NCBI RefSeq assembly: GCF_014158035.1
Contig: NZ_JACFXW010000001.1
Span: 1,240,001 to 1,304,000, forward strand
DNA from: Rhizobium sp. G21
GTDB lineage: Bacteria; Pseudomonadota; Alphaproteobacteria; Rhizobiales; Rhizobiaceae
Reading direction: 5' to 3'
DNA length: 64,000 nucleotides
Positions 46,504 to 56,295 of this stretch are shown here, piece after piece. Position numbers and translations under genes: made by a program. The notes under the pieces were generated by a model. The model ran no database searches, was not told the DNA's origin, and worked only from the letters and a program-made list of their open reading frames with translations. Position 1 is the first letter of the stretch. Every line of letters starts with the position of its first letter.

Positions 46504-47853
46504 TCAACGCTCCAGCATCGACTTGCCGAAATAGCTCGTCAGCGGACGCACCAGATAATCCCAGGGCGTGCGATAGGTGGTGCGGATGAACACGTCCACC
46601 GGCATGCCGGGGCGGATCTGCTGGGTCGGGCCGAGATATTTCTCTTCGCCAGGAAGCAGTTCGAGCGAGGCCGTGTAATAACTCTGGCCGGTGCGCTCAT
46701 TGGTGATGATGTCGGCCGAGACCCGGCGCACGCGACCGTTCAGATCCGGCGTATGACGGTGGTCGAAGCTCTGGAAGCGAATTATGGCGTCCTGACCTTC
46801 ATGCACCTGGTCGATCTGGGTCGGCGGCAGCTGCACGCTCACCACCAGTTTGACCTTTTCGGGCACGATTTCCATGATCGGCTCGGCGGCGCGCACGACC
46901 GCGCGGATGGCGTGGACCTGCAGGTTGAACACCTTGCCTTCCATCGGCGCTTTCACCTCGATGCGCGACAGCGTCTCGAGCGTGGAATTGCGGCGCTCCT
47001 TGAGCTCCGCCACCTTGGCGTCGGTGTCGGAGAGTTCCTTGATCGCCTCTTCACGCATCTGGGCCGAGACGTTGATGATGGCGAGCTCCAGCTCGGCGAC
47101 GCGCGCCCGGTTCTCGGCGATCGACGCCTGCGATTCCGACATGCTGCCGCGCGCCTGGGCCGCATCCCGCTCATAGGCGCTGACGCGGGTCATTTCGGTC
47201 AGCCCCTTGGCGAGCAGCGCCTTCTGGCGATCGACGTCGCCGGTGAGCAGCGTGAACTGCTCCTGCAGCGCCGCGATACGGGCGCGCAGACCGTCGTTCT
47301 GCTTTTCGATCTGCGACTTGCGCTCCTGCAGCTGCTGGATCTGCTTGTCGCGGGTCAGGCGCCGCGCCACCAGCAATTCCCTCTGGCTGCGGATGATTTC
47401 AGCGGCCGTCTCGTCGGTCTTGGCGCGTTCGACGAGATCCTTGTCGAACACCGGTTCGGGCAGTTCGTCCTGTTCGGCGATCAGCCGGGCGCGCACGCCG
47501 AGCAGCGGATAGAGCTGGCTTTCCGTCACGCCGAGTTCGGCCCGATCGAAGGTGTCGTCGAACACGATCAGCGTCTGGCCGGCCTCGACCACCTGTCCGT
47601 CGCGCACCAGGATCTTGCCGATCACGCCGCCGGTGGCGTGCTGGATCACCTGCCGTTTGGTTTCGACTTCCACCACGCCCTGGCCGACCACTGCGCCGGC
47701 CATGGTGGTGAACACCGACCAGGCGCCGAAGCCGAACACCAGGATGAACAGCGTCGCGAAGCCCATGATCATGTAGCGCCGCGCGCTCCAGGATTGCACG
47801 GCGGCTTGGGGCGCGCTCGGCGCGGCGCGGAGTTGCAATGCGTCAGGGCTCAT
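46504..47853 (-). CDS. prtE: Type I secretion membrane fusion protein, HlyD/PrtE family
   Basis: 449 residues. One N-terminal membrane helix (IMGFATLFILVFGFGAWSVF), a lipoyl-like half (HATGGVIGKILVRDGQVVEA), a very long coiled coil (about 150-300: QLQERKSQIEKQNDGLRARI and onward), the second lipoyl half (IEVKAPMEGKVFNLQVHAI) and a beta domain ending RTPWDYLVRPLTSYFGKSML, typical of the PrtE/AprE/PrsE branch. It couples the ABC exporter to a TolC-like outer channel not in this window. Starts inside the ABC gene stop (ATGA). Confidence 0.93.
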   Translation of the reverse strand: MSPDALQLRAAPSAPQAAVQSWSARRYMIMGFATLFILVFGFGAWSVFTTMAGAVVGQGVVEVETKRQVIQHATGGVIGKILVRDGQVVEAGQTLIVFDDTFDRAELGVTESQLYPLLGVRARLIAEQDELPEPVFDKDLVERAKTDETAAEIIRSQRELLVARRLTRDKQIQQLQERKSQIEKQNDGLRARIAALQEQFTLLTGDVDRQKALLAKGLTEMTRVSAYERDAAQARGSMSESQASIAENRARVAELELAIINVSAQMREEAIKELSDTDAKVAELKERRNSTLETLSRIEVKAPMEGKVFNLQVHAIRAVVRAAEPIMEIVPEKVKLVVSVQLPPTQIDQVHEGQDAIIRFQSFDHRHTPDLNGRVRRVSADIITNERTGQSYYTASLELLPGEEKYLGPTQQIRPGMPVDVFIRTTYRTPWDYLVRPLTSYFGKSMLER

Positions 47854-49965
47854 TTCTGCTCCCCGTTCTCGGAAGCGGCGGCATCGGCGCGACCCGGCTG
47901 TTGTTGTTCGGCGTCGCCTTTAGCGTCAGGCTGTGGCGGTTTTGAGGCCCCGGCGTCGGACGGTCCCGACGCTTGCGGCTTGACGCCGATGCCGGGAAGC
48001 AGACCGGTTCCGAGAATGCCGGGCAGCGCCGGACGCGCGCCCGATGGCGGCGCGGGACGCGGCGCGCTCGGGGGCGCGCCGCCGGGCGTCGGGCCCGTGG
48101 GCGCCTGCGGGCCGGGCCTTGGCGCGCCGGGCGTTGGCGCGCCGGGAGTTCCGCCCTGGGCGGCGCCGCCGTTCGGCGCCGGCGGGCGGGGTCCCTGCGG
48201 AAGCTGGGCGGGCGCGCCCGGCTGACCGCCGTTCTGCTGGCCGCCGGACCCGATCGACTGGTAATTCTTCAGATGCTGCTTGAGCACCTCGTCGCGCGGG
48301 CCGAAGGCCACGCGGTTGCCGCCTTCGAGAATGAGGATCAGGTCGCACTCCTCGATCGCCGCCGGCCGATGCGCCATGATGACCACCGAGCGGCCCTCTT
48401 TCTTGGCGTTGCGGATGGCGATGTTGAGCGCGGCCGAGCCCTCTGCGTCGAGATTGGCGTTGGGCTCGTCGAGCACCAAGAGCACGGGATCGCCGTAGAG
48501 CGCGCGGGCAAGGCCGATGCGCTGCTTCTGGCCGCCCGACAGGCGCTGGCCCTGGGCCGGCAGCTTGGTGTCGTAACCCTGGCCGAGCTTGACGACCAGA
48601 TCATGCGCCGCCGCCTTCTGCGCCGCCGCCACGACCTTTTCGGAATCGACGTCGAGCGCCAGCCGGGCGATGTTCTCGGCGATCGTTCCTTCGAACAACG
48701 CCACGTCCTGTGGCAGATAGCCGACATAATTGGCGAGGTCGTCGACATTGTACTGGTCGATCGCCGCGCCGTCGAGGCGCACCTTGCCGGCCTGGATCGG
48801 CCATACGCCGGTCAGCACGCGGGCCAGCGTGGACTTGCCGGAGCCGGACTGGCCGATCACGCCGAGCGCCTGGCCGGGCCTGAGTTCGAAGGACAGGTTG
48901 CGCAGCGTCGGCACGCGCTCACCCGGCGGCACGACCGAAATGTTCTGCACGTCGAGGATGGCGCGGCTTGGGCAGCGTGGTGCGCTGGGCCTCCGGCGGC
49001 ACCTTGGTCAGCACGTCCGCAAGGCTCTTCCAGCCCTGGATGGCGCGCTGGATCAGCGCCCACTGGCCGATCATGCCTTCGATCGGCGACAGCGCGCGGC
49101 CGATGATGATCGACGAGGCCAGCATGGCGCCCGAACTGATATGGCCCTGGATCGCGAGCCAGGCGCCGGCGCCGAGGATGGCCGATTGCAGGAAGATGCG
49201 AAAGGTCTTGGAGGTGGTGGAATAAAAGCCGTTCTGGTCGCTGTAGTCGATATTGGCGTTGAGCATGTCCTGACGGAAACGCTGCCAGCGCACCGCGGTG
49301 GAGGTGCGCATGCCGAGCGCGCGCACGGTGTCGGCCTCTCGCTGCAGCGTGCCGGTCCATTCCTCCGACAGGCGGGCGGTGTTCATCGCCTTTTCCTGGT
49401 TCTCCTTGGTGCCGTTCTGGTTGAGCCAGGTCAGCGCGATGAGGATCAGGCCGCCGATCACGCCGAGCACGCCCATCAGCGGATGGAAAATGAAGATGAT
49501 CACGACGAAGATCGGCGTCCACGGCACGTCGAACACCGAGAAGGCAGCCGGCGAGGCCAGAGCGCGCTGGATGGAATCGAGATCGCGCATGGCGGTGTTG
49601 GTGTTGATGCCCTGCGACGCCAGCATGGTGCGATCGGTGACGATGCGGAACACCCGCATTTCCAGCTTGGCGGCGAAGCGCGCGCCGATGCGCGCCGAAA
49701 TGCGGGCGCGCATATGGTCGAGCACGCCCATGATCGCATAGAGCGCGACCAGCAGGAGCGTCAGCACGACCAGCGTGGGCTCGGAGCGACTGGTGAGGAC
49801 GCGATCATAGACCTGAAGGCTGTAAATCGAGCCGGTCAGCACCAACATATTGACGAAAAAGGAGAAAATACCGATTGCAACAAATGCGGAGCGGCTTTCG
49901 GCGAGGGCCGCCCGAAGCTCCTCCACACCGTTTTTCTTAGGAGCTGCGCTCAAAATAACCCTCAC
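47850..49965 (-). CDS. prtD: Type I secretion ABC exporter, PrtD/PrsD family, with Pro/Gly/Ala-rich tail (frameshifted)
   Basis: About 705 residues. Membrane domain (FVAIGIFSFFVNMLVLTGSI, SLQVYDRVLTSRSEPTLVVL, AFSVFDVPWTPIFVVIIFIF) precedes the ATPase: Walker A GVIGQSGSGKSTLARVL, signature GQRLSGGQKQRIGLARALYG, Walker B PVLLVLDEPNANLD, switch His in VIMAHRPAAIEE. The two are in different frames near 48961-48965 (one base extra, or two missing); the expected joint is LPKPRAILDVQNISVVPPGE. An unusual feature is the tail of about 135 residues after the ATPase, nearly all Pro, Gly, Ala, Gln and Ser. Drives RTX export with PrtE. Confidence 0.88.
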
Positions 49966-50295
49966 ACGAGAAAATATGCGTTATTTCAACAGTCTCGGCC
50001 GCACGGGCGCGGGCCCGACGAATCCCGTCTGTCGTTCGGCCATTGGTTAACCGCCATTAACGCGGTTTAAAGGTGACAATCAATAGCGCGCAGTACAAAG
50101 CTTTGTGTAAAACCCAGCTTTATCTACTCGATTTTCCTAGAAGAATTCAAAACTGGACTGTGGATCGTCCGCCGTCGGAGGTTCTCGCGAAAAAGTGGCC
50201 GACGCCGCCGGGCTTGAGCAAAATCAAGGCGCGGGACGCCGGCAGACCGCAGGGATGGCGCAACGCCCGGCCCGGGTCCGACCAAGGAGACGCAG

Positions 50296-52969
50296 ATGAC
50301 GATCCGCAATCTCGACCATGCGCTTGCCCCCGCTCGATCGCCGTGATCGGCGCCTCCGAACGGGAGGGATCGGTGGGCGCGGTGATCCTCGCCAATATCC
50401 GGTCCGGCGGCTTCGAAGGCGAAATCTATCCGGTCAATCCAAAATATCCCCGGTTGGCGGGTCTCGATTGCTTCGCCCGCGTCGCCGACTTGCCCGAGGC
50501 GCCGGATCTCGCCGTCATCTGCACCCCGCCGGAGACGGTTCCCGGCCTGATCGAGGCCTTGGCTGCGCGCGGCTGCCGCGCGGCGGCGGTCATCACCGCC
50601 GGCGTCACCGCGACGAGCGGCCTCAGGCAGGCGATGCTCGCGGCGGCGCGGCCGCATCTCTTCCGCATTTTCGGACCCAACACGGTGGGCCTGATCCTGC
50701 CGCATGCCAAGCTCAACGCCAGTTTCGCGCATATGACGCCCGCGCCGGGCGGCGTGGCGCTGATCTCGCAATCCGGCGCCATCGTCACCTCGCTGATCGA
50801 TTGGGCGGCCGGCGAAGGCGTCGGCCTGTCGGCGGCGATCTCGCTCGGCGACATGGCCGATGTCGACGCCGCCGACTGCCTGGACATGCTGTCGGGCGAT
50901 CCCGACACGCGGGTCATCGTGATGTATCTCGAATCAATCGCGAATCCGCGCAAGTTCATGTCGGCGGCCCGGGCCGCCGCCCGGATCAAGCCGGTGATCG
51001 CCATCAAGCCCGGCCGCCACGCCGCCGCGGCCAAGGCCGCCGCCACCCATACCGGCGCGCTGTCGGGCGCTGATCGCGTCACCGAGGCGGCGTTGAAACG
51101 CGCCGGCGTGCTCCGCGTTCGGGCGCTGGATCAGTTGTTCGACGCCGTCGAGGTGCTCTCGCGCTTTGCGCCGATGCAATCCATCCGCGCCGGCCTCGTC
51201 ACGAACGGCGGCGGGGCCGGCGTGCTGGCCGTGGACCGGCTGATGGACTGGAAGGGCGATCTCGCCGAGCTTTCCGCCGAGACGATCGCCGCTCTCGACG
51301 CGCAACTGCCGGCCAACTGGTCGCGCGCCAACCCGGTCGACATCATCGGCGACGCGCCGCCCGCCCGCTATGTCGAGGCTATCCGGCGCGTGGCCCGCGA
51401 CCCCGGCGTCGACGCCGTGCTGGTGATGAACTGCCCGACTGCGCTGGCGTCCCCGCTCGCCGCGCGCGCGGTGGCGGGGCTTGCGAAAGACGGGCGCATC
51501 GAGGGCAAGCCGACGATCGCCTGCTGGCTGGGCGAGGAGACGGCCCGCGAAGGCCGGGCGGCGTTGCGCGCGGCGGGCGTCGCGACTTATGCGTCACCCG
51601 AAGCGGCGGCCGACGCCATCGGCTATCTCGGCGAATGGTCGCGCGCGCAGGCCGCGCTGTCGCGGGTTCCGCAGGCCTCGGCGGAAATCTCGCCGGAGGC
51701 GCGGGAGAAGGTGGCGGCGATCCTGCGCGCCGTCGGCCGCGACGGCCGCACCATGCTGAGCGAGGCCGAAGCCAAGGCCGCGCTCTCCGCCTATGGCCTG
51801 CCGACGCCGGAAACGCTGGTCGCCGCGACGCCGGAAGAGGCCCGCGTCATCGCCGAACGCCTGCTCGCGGACGGGGACGCCTCGTCGTCAAGCTGCAATC
51901 GCGCACGATCACCCACAAATCCGATGTCGGCGGCGTCATTCTCGGCGTCGACAGCCCCGACGCGGCCGTCGCCGCCTGCCGGGACATCGAGGGCCGGCTG
52001 ACGGCGCTCGGCCAGGCCGACGCCATCGACGGCTACGCCATCCAGCCGATGATCGAGCGGCCGCATGCACAGGAGCTGATCATCGGCGCGAGCCTCGATT
52101 CCGTCTTCGGCCCGGTCATCCTGTTCGGCGCCGGCGGCACGGCGGTCGAGGCGCTCGACGACGCGGGCATCGGCCTGCCGCCGCTCGACGCCGCGCTCGC
52201 CGGCGACCTCATCGACGCCACCCGCATATCGAGGCTGCTCAAGGGCTATCGCGACCGCAAGCCCGCCGACCGCGCCGCCATCATCGCCGCGATCCAGGCG
52301 ATTTCGGCGCTGACCGCCGATTTCGGCGCCATCCGCGCCCTCGACGTCAATCCGTTGCTGGCCGACGAGGACGGCGTCATCGCGCTCGACGCCCGCATCG
52401 AGATCGATCCCGCCAAACTCGACGAAGCGGCCCCCAACCGCGCGCTCGCCATCCGGCCCTATCCCGGCGACTGGTCCGAAGACGTCGATCTCGGTCCGAT
52501 CCAGGCGCATCTCCGTCCGATCCGCCCAGACGATCTCGCACTCTACGGCGACTTCTTCGCCCGGGTGACCGATGAAGACCTTCGCCTGCGCTTCCTCTCG
52601 CCGCGCCGGCATTTTCCAGACCAGATGCTCAAGCGGCTGACGCAGCTGGATTACGACCGGGAAATGGCTTTCGTCGCGACCGATCGAAACACGGGGGCGC
52701 TGATGGCCATCGGCCGCCTCAACGCCGATCCGGACAAGGAGAAGGCCGAATATGCGCTGCTGGTGCGCAGCGACCTGCAGGGCCAAGGTCTTGGCTGGAC
52801 GCTGCTGCGCCGCCTGATCGATTACGCCCGCGCCGAAGGCGTGCGCCGGATCGAGGGCGTCATCCTCGCCGAAAACGACCGCATGCTGCAGATGGCCCGC
52901 GACTTCGGCTTCACCATCGCCCGCAACGCCGACGACCTCAGGCTGACGACCGCCAGCCTGATCCTCTGA
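50296..52969 (+). CDS. Acyl-CoA synthetase (ADP-forming)/GNAT fusion, Pat-like protein acyltransferase (two frame changes)
   Basis: About 890 residues. CoA-binding domain (RSIAVIGASEREGSVGAVIL, IYPVNPKYPRLAGLDCFARV), succinyl-CoA-ligase-like domain (GGVALISQSGAIVTSLIDWA; KPGRHAAAAKAAATHTGALS, with the His of the phosphohistidine loop), ATP-grasp domain (QSRTITHKSDVGGVILGVDS, ELIIGASLDSVFGPVILFGA) and a C-terminal GNAT domain (LVRSDLQGQGLGWTLLRRLI). Same order as Pat/YfiQ lysine acetyltransferases, in which the synthetase part is usually a regulatory remnant. Missing C bases at 50327-50331 (after 10 codons) and near 51880 split it. Start ATG 50296 follows AAGGAG. Confidence 0.87.
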
Positions 52970-53110
52970 CCGGAGGGTGAGACAGCGGCTGGGGTGGGCG
53001 GTCGCAGCCGACGCCGCCGCGCCGTCAGACGTCACCCCGGCCGGTTACGACACGTCAGTGCGGAACAATGTTGGGCGAGTAGACCGGCGCAATTGACAAG
53101 GGAGGCTCTC

Positions 53111-53626
53111 ATGGAAATTCAATCCATTAAAAACAATCCTGTTTCAAAGACATCGTCCTCGCGTTCTGCCGCCGACCAGGGCTTCGACGCCCTGGTCGTG
53201 GGCGCCTTGGCCGGCGGCGCAGCCGACAAGCAGGCGCTGAACACGGAATACCGCGCCGCGCTGTTCGAGCTTGCCGATGACAACCAGGATGGCGAACTGA
53301 GCCGCCTCGAACTTTCACAGTCGGTCAAAAATGGCGGCGGCGATGAATCGCAGGTCGAAGCGCTGTGGCGGAGCTTGACCGACGACGTCGACGCCAACCC
53401 GACATCCGACGACTTCAGCGCCCAATTGGCGACCAGCGCCTCGCCTGAAAACGGGACATTGGGTGCGGTCGGCTTCAACATCTTCGACGGCAATGGCGAC
53501 GGCAGTTTGACCGAGGCCGAGATCGAGCGCCTGCTGGAAGACAGCGACCACGACGACAACGCCGCCGCGCGCCTGCTCGAGCAGCTCCAGACCTTCGCGC
53601 CCTCCGAGCAAGGGGCCGCTTCCTGA
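53111..53626 (+). CDS. EF-hand calcium-binding protein
   Basis: 171 residues with two clear EF-hand loops, DDNQDGELSRLE (about residue 57) and DGNGDGSLTEAE (about 128), and a possible third, DVDANPTSDDFS. The N-terminus (MEIQSIKNNPVSKTSSSRSA) lacks a Sec signal. Similar small EF-hand proteins in alphaproteobacteria resemble type I or flagellar-type secreted proteins, but here location is unknown. GGGAGG lies 7 bases before ATG 53111. Stands alone between the Pat-like gene and the oxidoreductase. Confidence 0.82.
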   Translation: MEIQSIKNNPVSKTSSSRSAADQGFDALVVGALAGGAADKQALNTEYRAALFELADDNQDGELSRLELSQSVKNGGGDESQVEALWRSLTDDVDANPTSDDFSAQLATSASPENGTLGAVGFNIFDGNGDGSLTEAEIERLLEDSDHDDNAAARLLEQLQTFAPSEQGAAS

Positions 53627-53701
53627 CCTGTCTCCGGCCTATGGGGCGGCGGACGGTCCCGCGTCGATGCGACCGTCTCTCCGCCCCCGCATCGTATCCC
53701 G

Positions 53702-54723
53702 TCAGTCGGCTCTGACGATCAGCTTCCTGCCGCTGTGGCTGCCGTCGAACAGGGTCAGCAGCGTTTCGGGGAGCTTTTCGAACCCGTCGACGAATTCTTC
53801 CCGGTAGCTGATCTTACCGCTGGCGACCAAAGGCGTCATCTCGGCGAGGAAATCCGGGAACGCATGCATGACATAGGGTGTGGCGAAGGCCATGATATCG
53901 ACGAAACGATAGTGGATCAGCGTGATCAGGCGAGGCAGATAATTGACGCCGCGAGGTAGTTCCGTATCGCTGTAATCGGCAATCGTGCCGCAGACGACCA
54001 TCTTCGCATGCGGATTGAAATATTCCATCAGCACCGGAAAGAGCGGGCCGCCGACATTTTCATAAAAGGCGTCGATGCCGTCGGGAAGGGCGCGCCGGAT
54101 CTGTTCTTCGACATCATCCGCCTTATAGTCGATCGCCGCGTCCAGGCCGAGCTCGTCCTTGAGATAGGCGGTCTTGGCCGGCCCGCCGGCGACGCCGACG
54201 ACCCGGAGTCCGCGGAGCTTGCCGATCTGCGCCGCCGTCGAGCCCACCGCGCCTGCAGCGCCCGTGACCAACAGCGTGCCTCCGGGCTTGAAGTCATGAA
54301 CCCTCGTCATGCCGTACCAGGCGGTAAAGCCCGTGAGACCGAGCGGTCCGAGCGCGGTCGACAAAGGCGCGACGGCCTCGTCGAGCTTGCGGATGTCGGA
54401 TCCGTCCGAGACGGCGTAGTCCTGCCAGCCCGACCAAGTCTGGATGTGATCGCCGGGCGCGAAATCCGGGCGACGGCTTTCCACCACCACGGCGACCGTC
54501 GGTCCGCCCATCGGATCGCCGATCTCGATCGCAGGCCATTCGGACGAACCGTTCCCCATCAGATTGCGCTGGTAGGGATCGATGGAAAACAACTGGTTGC
54601 GGAAGAGAACCTGTCCCTCCCCGGCATCGGAGCCTCGGCGTTTACAAGCGTGAAATCCGTGAGCCTGGCTGGGCCTTCAGGGCGGGCGGCGAGTGTGAAT
54701 TTACGATTGGGCGTATCGGCCAT
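53702..54723 (-). CDS. NADP-dependent MDR oxidoreductase, CurA/leukotriene-B4-dehydrogenase-like (frameshifted)
   Basis: About 340 residues, zinc-independent medium-chain reductase of enones. RLTDFTLVNAEAPMPGEGQV (after frame repair), LFSIDPYQRNLMGN, then NADP site LLVTGAAGAVGSTAAQIGKL, VVGVAGGPAKTAYLKDELGL, AIDYKADDV and FYENVGGPLFPVLMEYFNPH, the usual signature of this group. One G is missing relative to family in the C4 run (plus strand) at 54619-54622, separating the first 33 codons. Divergent from a TetR gene with operators between, so probably induced by an electrophile sensed by that repressor. Confidence 0.87.
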
Positions 54724-54762
54724 CATTGTCCTCGATTGCATGCGAGCGTTTCATAACACTCA

Positions 54763-54830
54763 TTACATAATGATCGTTATGAAACTGGACATGATCTGTC
54801 AAGCGACTTACATAACGATCATTGTGAAAC
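54763..54830. promoter_or_regulatory. Twin TetR operator repeats in divergent promoter
   Basis: Two 23-base repeats, 54763-54785 and 54808-54830, lie 45 bases apart in the same orientation and match at 19 positions by eye; each holds a dyad core (ATAATGATCGTTAT and ATAACGATCATTGT) that is roughly the reverse complement of the other. They sit between the oxidoreductase and TetR starts and should be the repressor sites controlling both genes. Confidence 0.72.
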
Positions 54831-54856
54831 GATGATCGGCAGTGGGACCACACGGC

Positions 54857-55441
54857 ATGGGTCGCCCGAGGACTTTCGACATAGAACAAGCGCTGGAGGC
54901 GGCGCTCGCCGTGTTCTGGCGCAAGGGCTATGAAGGCGCCTCCTACGCCGACCTGGTGGAGGCGACCGGCGTGGAGCGCCCTGCCCTCTACTCGGCGTTC
55001 GGCAACAAGGAGGCGCTTTTTCTTCGGGCGCTGGAGCGTTACAACGCCCATTACGGCAGCTATGTCTGGAAGGCGATCGAACTCGAAACGTCGCGGCAGG
55101 TCGCACAACGGGTGCTCGAGGGCGCGGTCGAACTCAGCACGCGGTTCGACGATCGCACGGGTTGCTTCGGCATCAATGGCGGCGTCGCGGGCTCGGACGA
55201 TTCCGAAGCCAGCCGCCGAGCCCTGATCAAATGGCGCGCCGATGGCGAGGCTGTGCTGCGCGAGCGGTTCGAACGAGCCAAACGCGAAGGCGATCTCCCC
55301 AACGACGTCGATCCGTCAGTGCTCGCCGCCTATCTGCTGACGATCGCCCATGGCGTCGCCGTCCAGGCGAAGGCCGGTTTTCCACGAGAAAAGCTGTCCG
55401 CCATCGCCCGGCAGGCGTTGAGCGCCTGGCCCGGAAAATAA
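54857..55441 (+). CDS. TetR-family repressor
   Basis: 194 residues. N-terminal helix-turn-helix: MGRPRTFDIEQALEAALAVF, GYEGASYADLVEATGVERPA, LYSAFGNKEALFLRAL. C-terminal ligand domain (YVWKAIELETSRQVAQRVLE, CFGINGGVAGSDDSEASRRA) resembles the TetR_C_16/AcuR-like group. ATG 54857 matches the family start. Divergent from the NADP oxidoreductase with operator-like repeats in between, so local control of that gene is likely. Confidence 0.88.
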   Translation: MGRPRTFDIEQALEAALAVFWRKGYEGASYADLVEATGVERPALYSAFGNKEALFLRALERYNAHYGSYVWKAIELETSRQVAQRVLEGAVELSTRFDDRTGCFGINGGVAGSDDSEASRRALIKWRADGEAVLRERFERAKREGDLPNDVDPSVLAAYLLTIAHGVAVQAKAGFPREKLSAIARQALSAWPGK

Positions 55442-55467
55442 TCGCTGCTCGGAGAGGCGGGGCCGCC

Positions 55468-56190
55468 TCACAAGCTGTAGCCGAACTTCTCGATTTCCCA
55501 GGCGTTCATGTCGCGGATCATCGCATCGGCCTTGGGGTGGGCCTTGAAGATGTTCTGGGTGGTCAGCGCGCGGTTGCGGGTCGAGCCCTTGGCGTGAATC
55601 TCGGTCATCGTGTCCCACAGGCCTGTCAGCCCAGGCTTCTGCGCTTCGAGGCGGCGCATGTCTTCTTCGAAATGTTCGTAGCGGATGTAGAAATCCACCA
55701 CGTCGCGGTCGCCGATCATATAGTTGCGATAGTTGGAGGCGATATAGGCCCGCTTTTCGACCAGGAAATCGGTGAAGCCGGAGATGTCGGGATTGTCGGT
55801 CTTCTTGTTGCTTTTCCAGAAGAACATCGACACGGCGCGGTCCCAGGGGTTTCTCACCACCGAGAGCTTGGTGTAGTCGTTCCAGATCTTCGCCCCCAGC
55901 CGGCGGCGGGCGAGGCTCGCGGGGATATGGTTGTAATATTTGAGCGGCAGCCAGTATTTGCCGAGCCTCGGCTCCTCGTTCATCTGTTTGACGAAGAGTT
56001 TGGCCCAGCCGAAATTGAAATTGCAGGGGCCCTGAAAGCCGTGGCGGGCGCGGATCGCCTCGTCGGCGCGGGAGACGGGGGTGATGATGTCGTCGCCGTC
56101 GCAATATTTCGACAGGGCGATTTCCAGCGAGGTGCCGGCGACCTTGCGGGCCTTCAGGAAAATCAGTTTGTGCGCATGCGATACGATCAT
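55468..56190 (-). CDS. Sulfotransferase family 2 protein
   Basis: About 240 residues. Putative PAPS-binding elements: the 5'-phosphosulfate loop KLIFLKARKVAGTSLEIALS and the 3'-phosphate strand LSVVRNPWDRAVSMFFW. Other features are FNFGWAKLFVKQMNEEPRLG and DFYIRYEHFEEDMRRL. Bacterial members sulfate carbohydrates, lipids or exopolysaccharides. I start at the Met of MIVSHAHK, which matches the usual start of relatives; an upstream in-frame ATG at 56208 exists. PAPS supply could come from the cys genes 5 kb to the right, but they are not adjacent. Confidence 0.83.
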   Translation of the reverse strand: MIVSHAHKLIFLKARKVAGTSLEIALSKYCDGDDIITPVSRADEAIRARHGFQGPCNFNFGWAKLFVKQMNEEPRLGKYWLPLKYYNHIPASLARRRLGAKIWNDYTKLSVVRNPWDRAVSMFFWKSNKKTDNPDISGFTDFLVEKRAYIASNYRNYMIGDRDVVDFYIRYEHFEEDMRRLEAQKPGLTGLWDTMTEIHAKGSTRNRALTTQNIFKAHPKADAMIRDMNAWEIEKFGYSL

Positions 56191-56295
56191 GGTCCGGGCC
56201 CGTCTCATCGGCGCGGGCCCTCGCCCGCATGGACCGGTTGTGTAAGCAGACGCCGGGCCAAAGGCAAGGCCCCGGACGCCTGCGCCATGCCGGTT

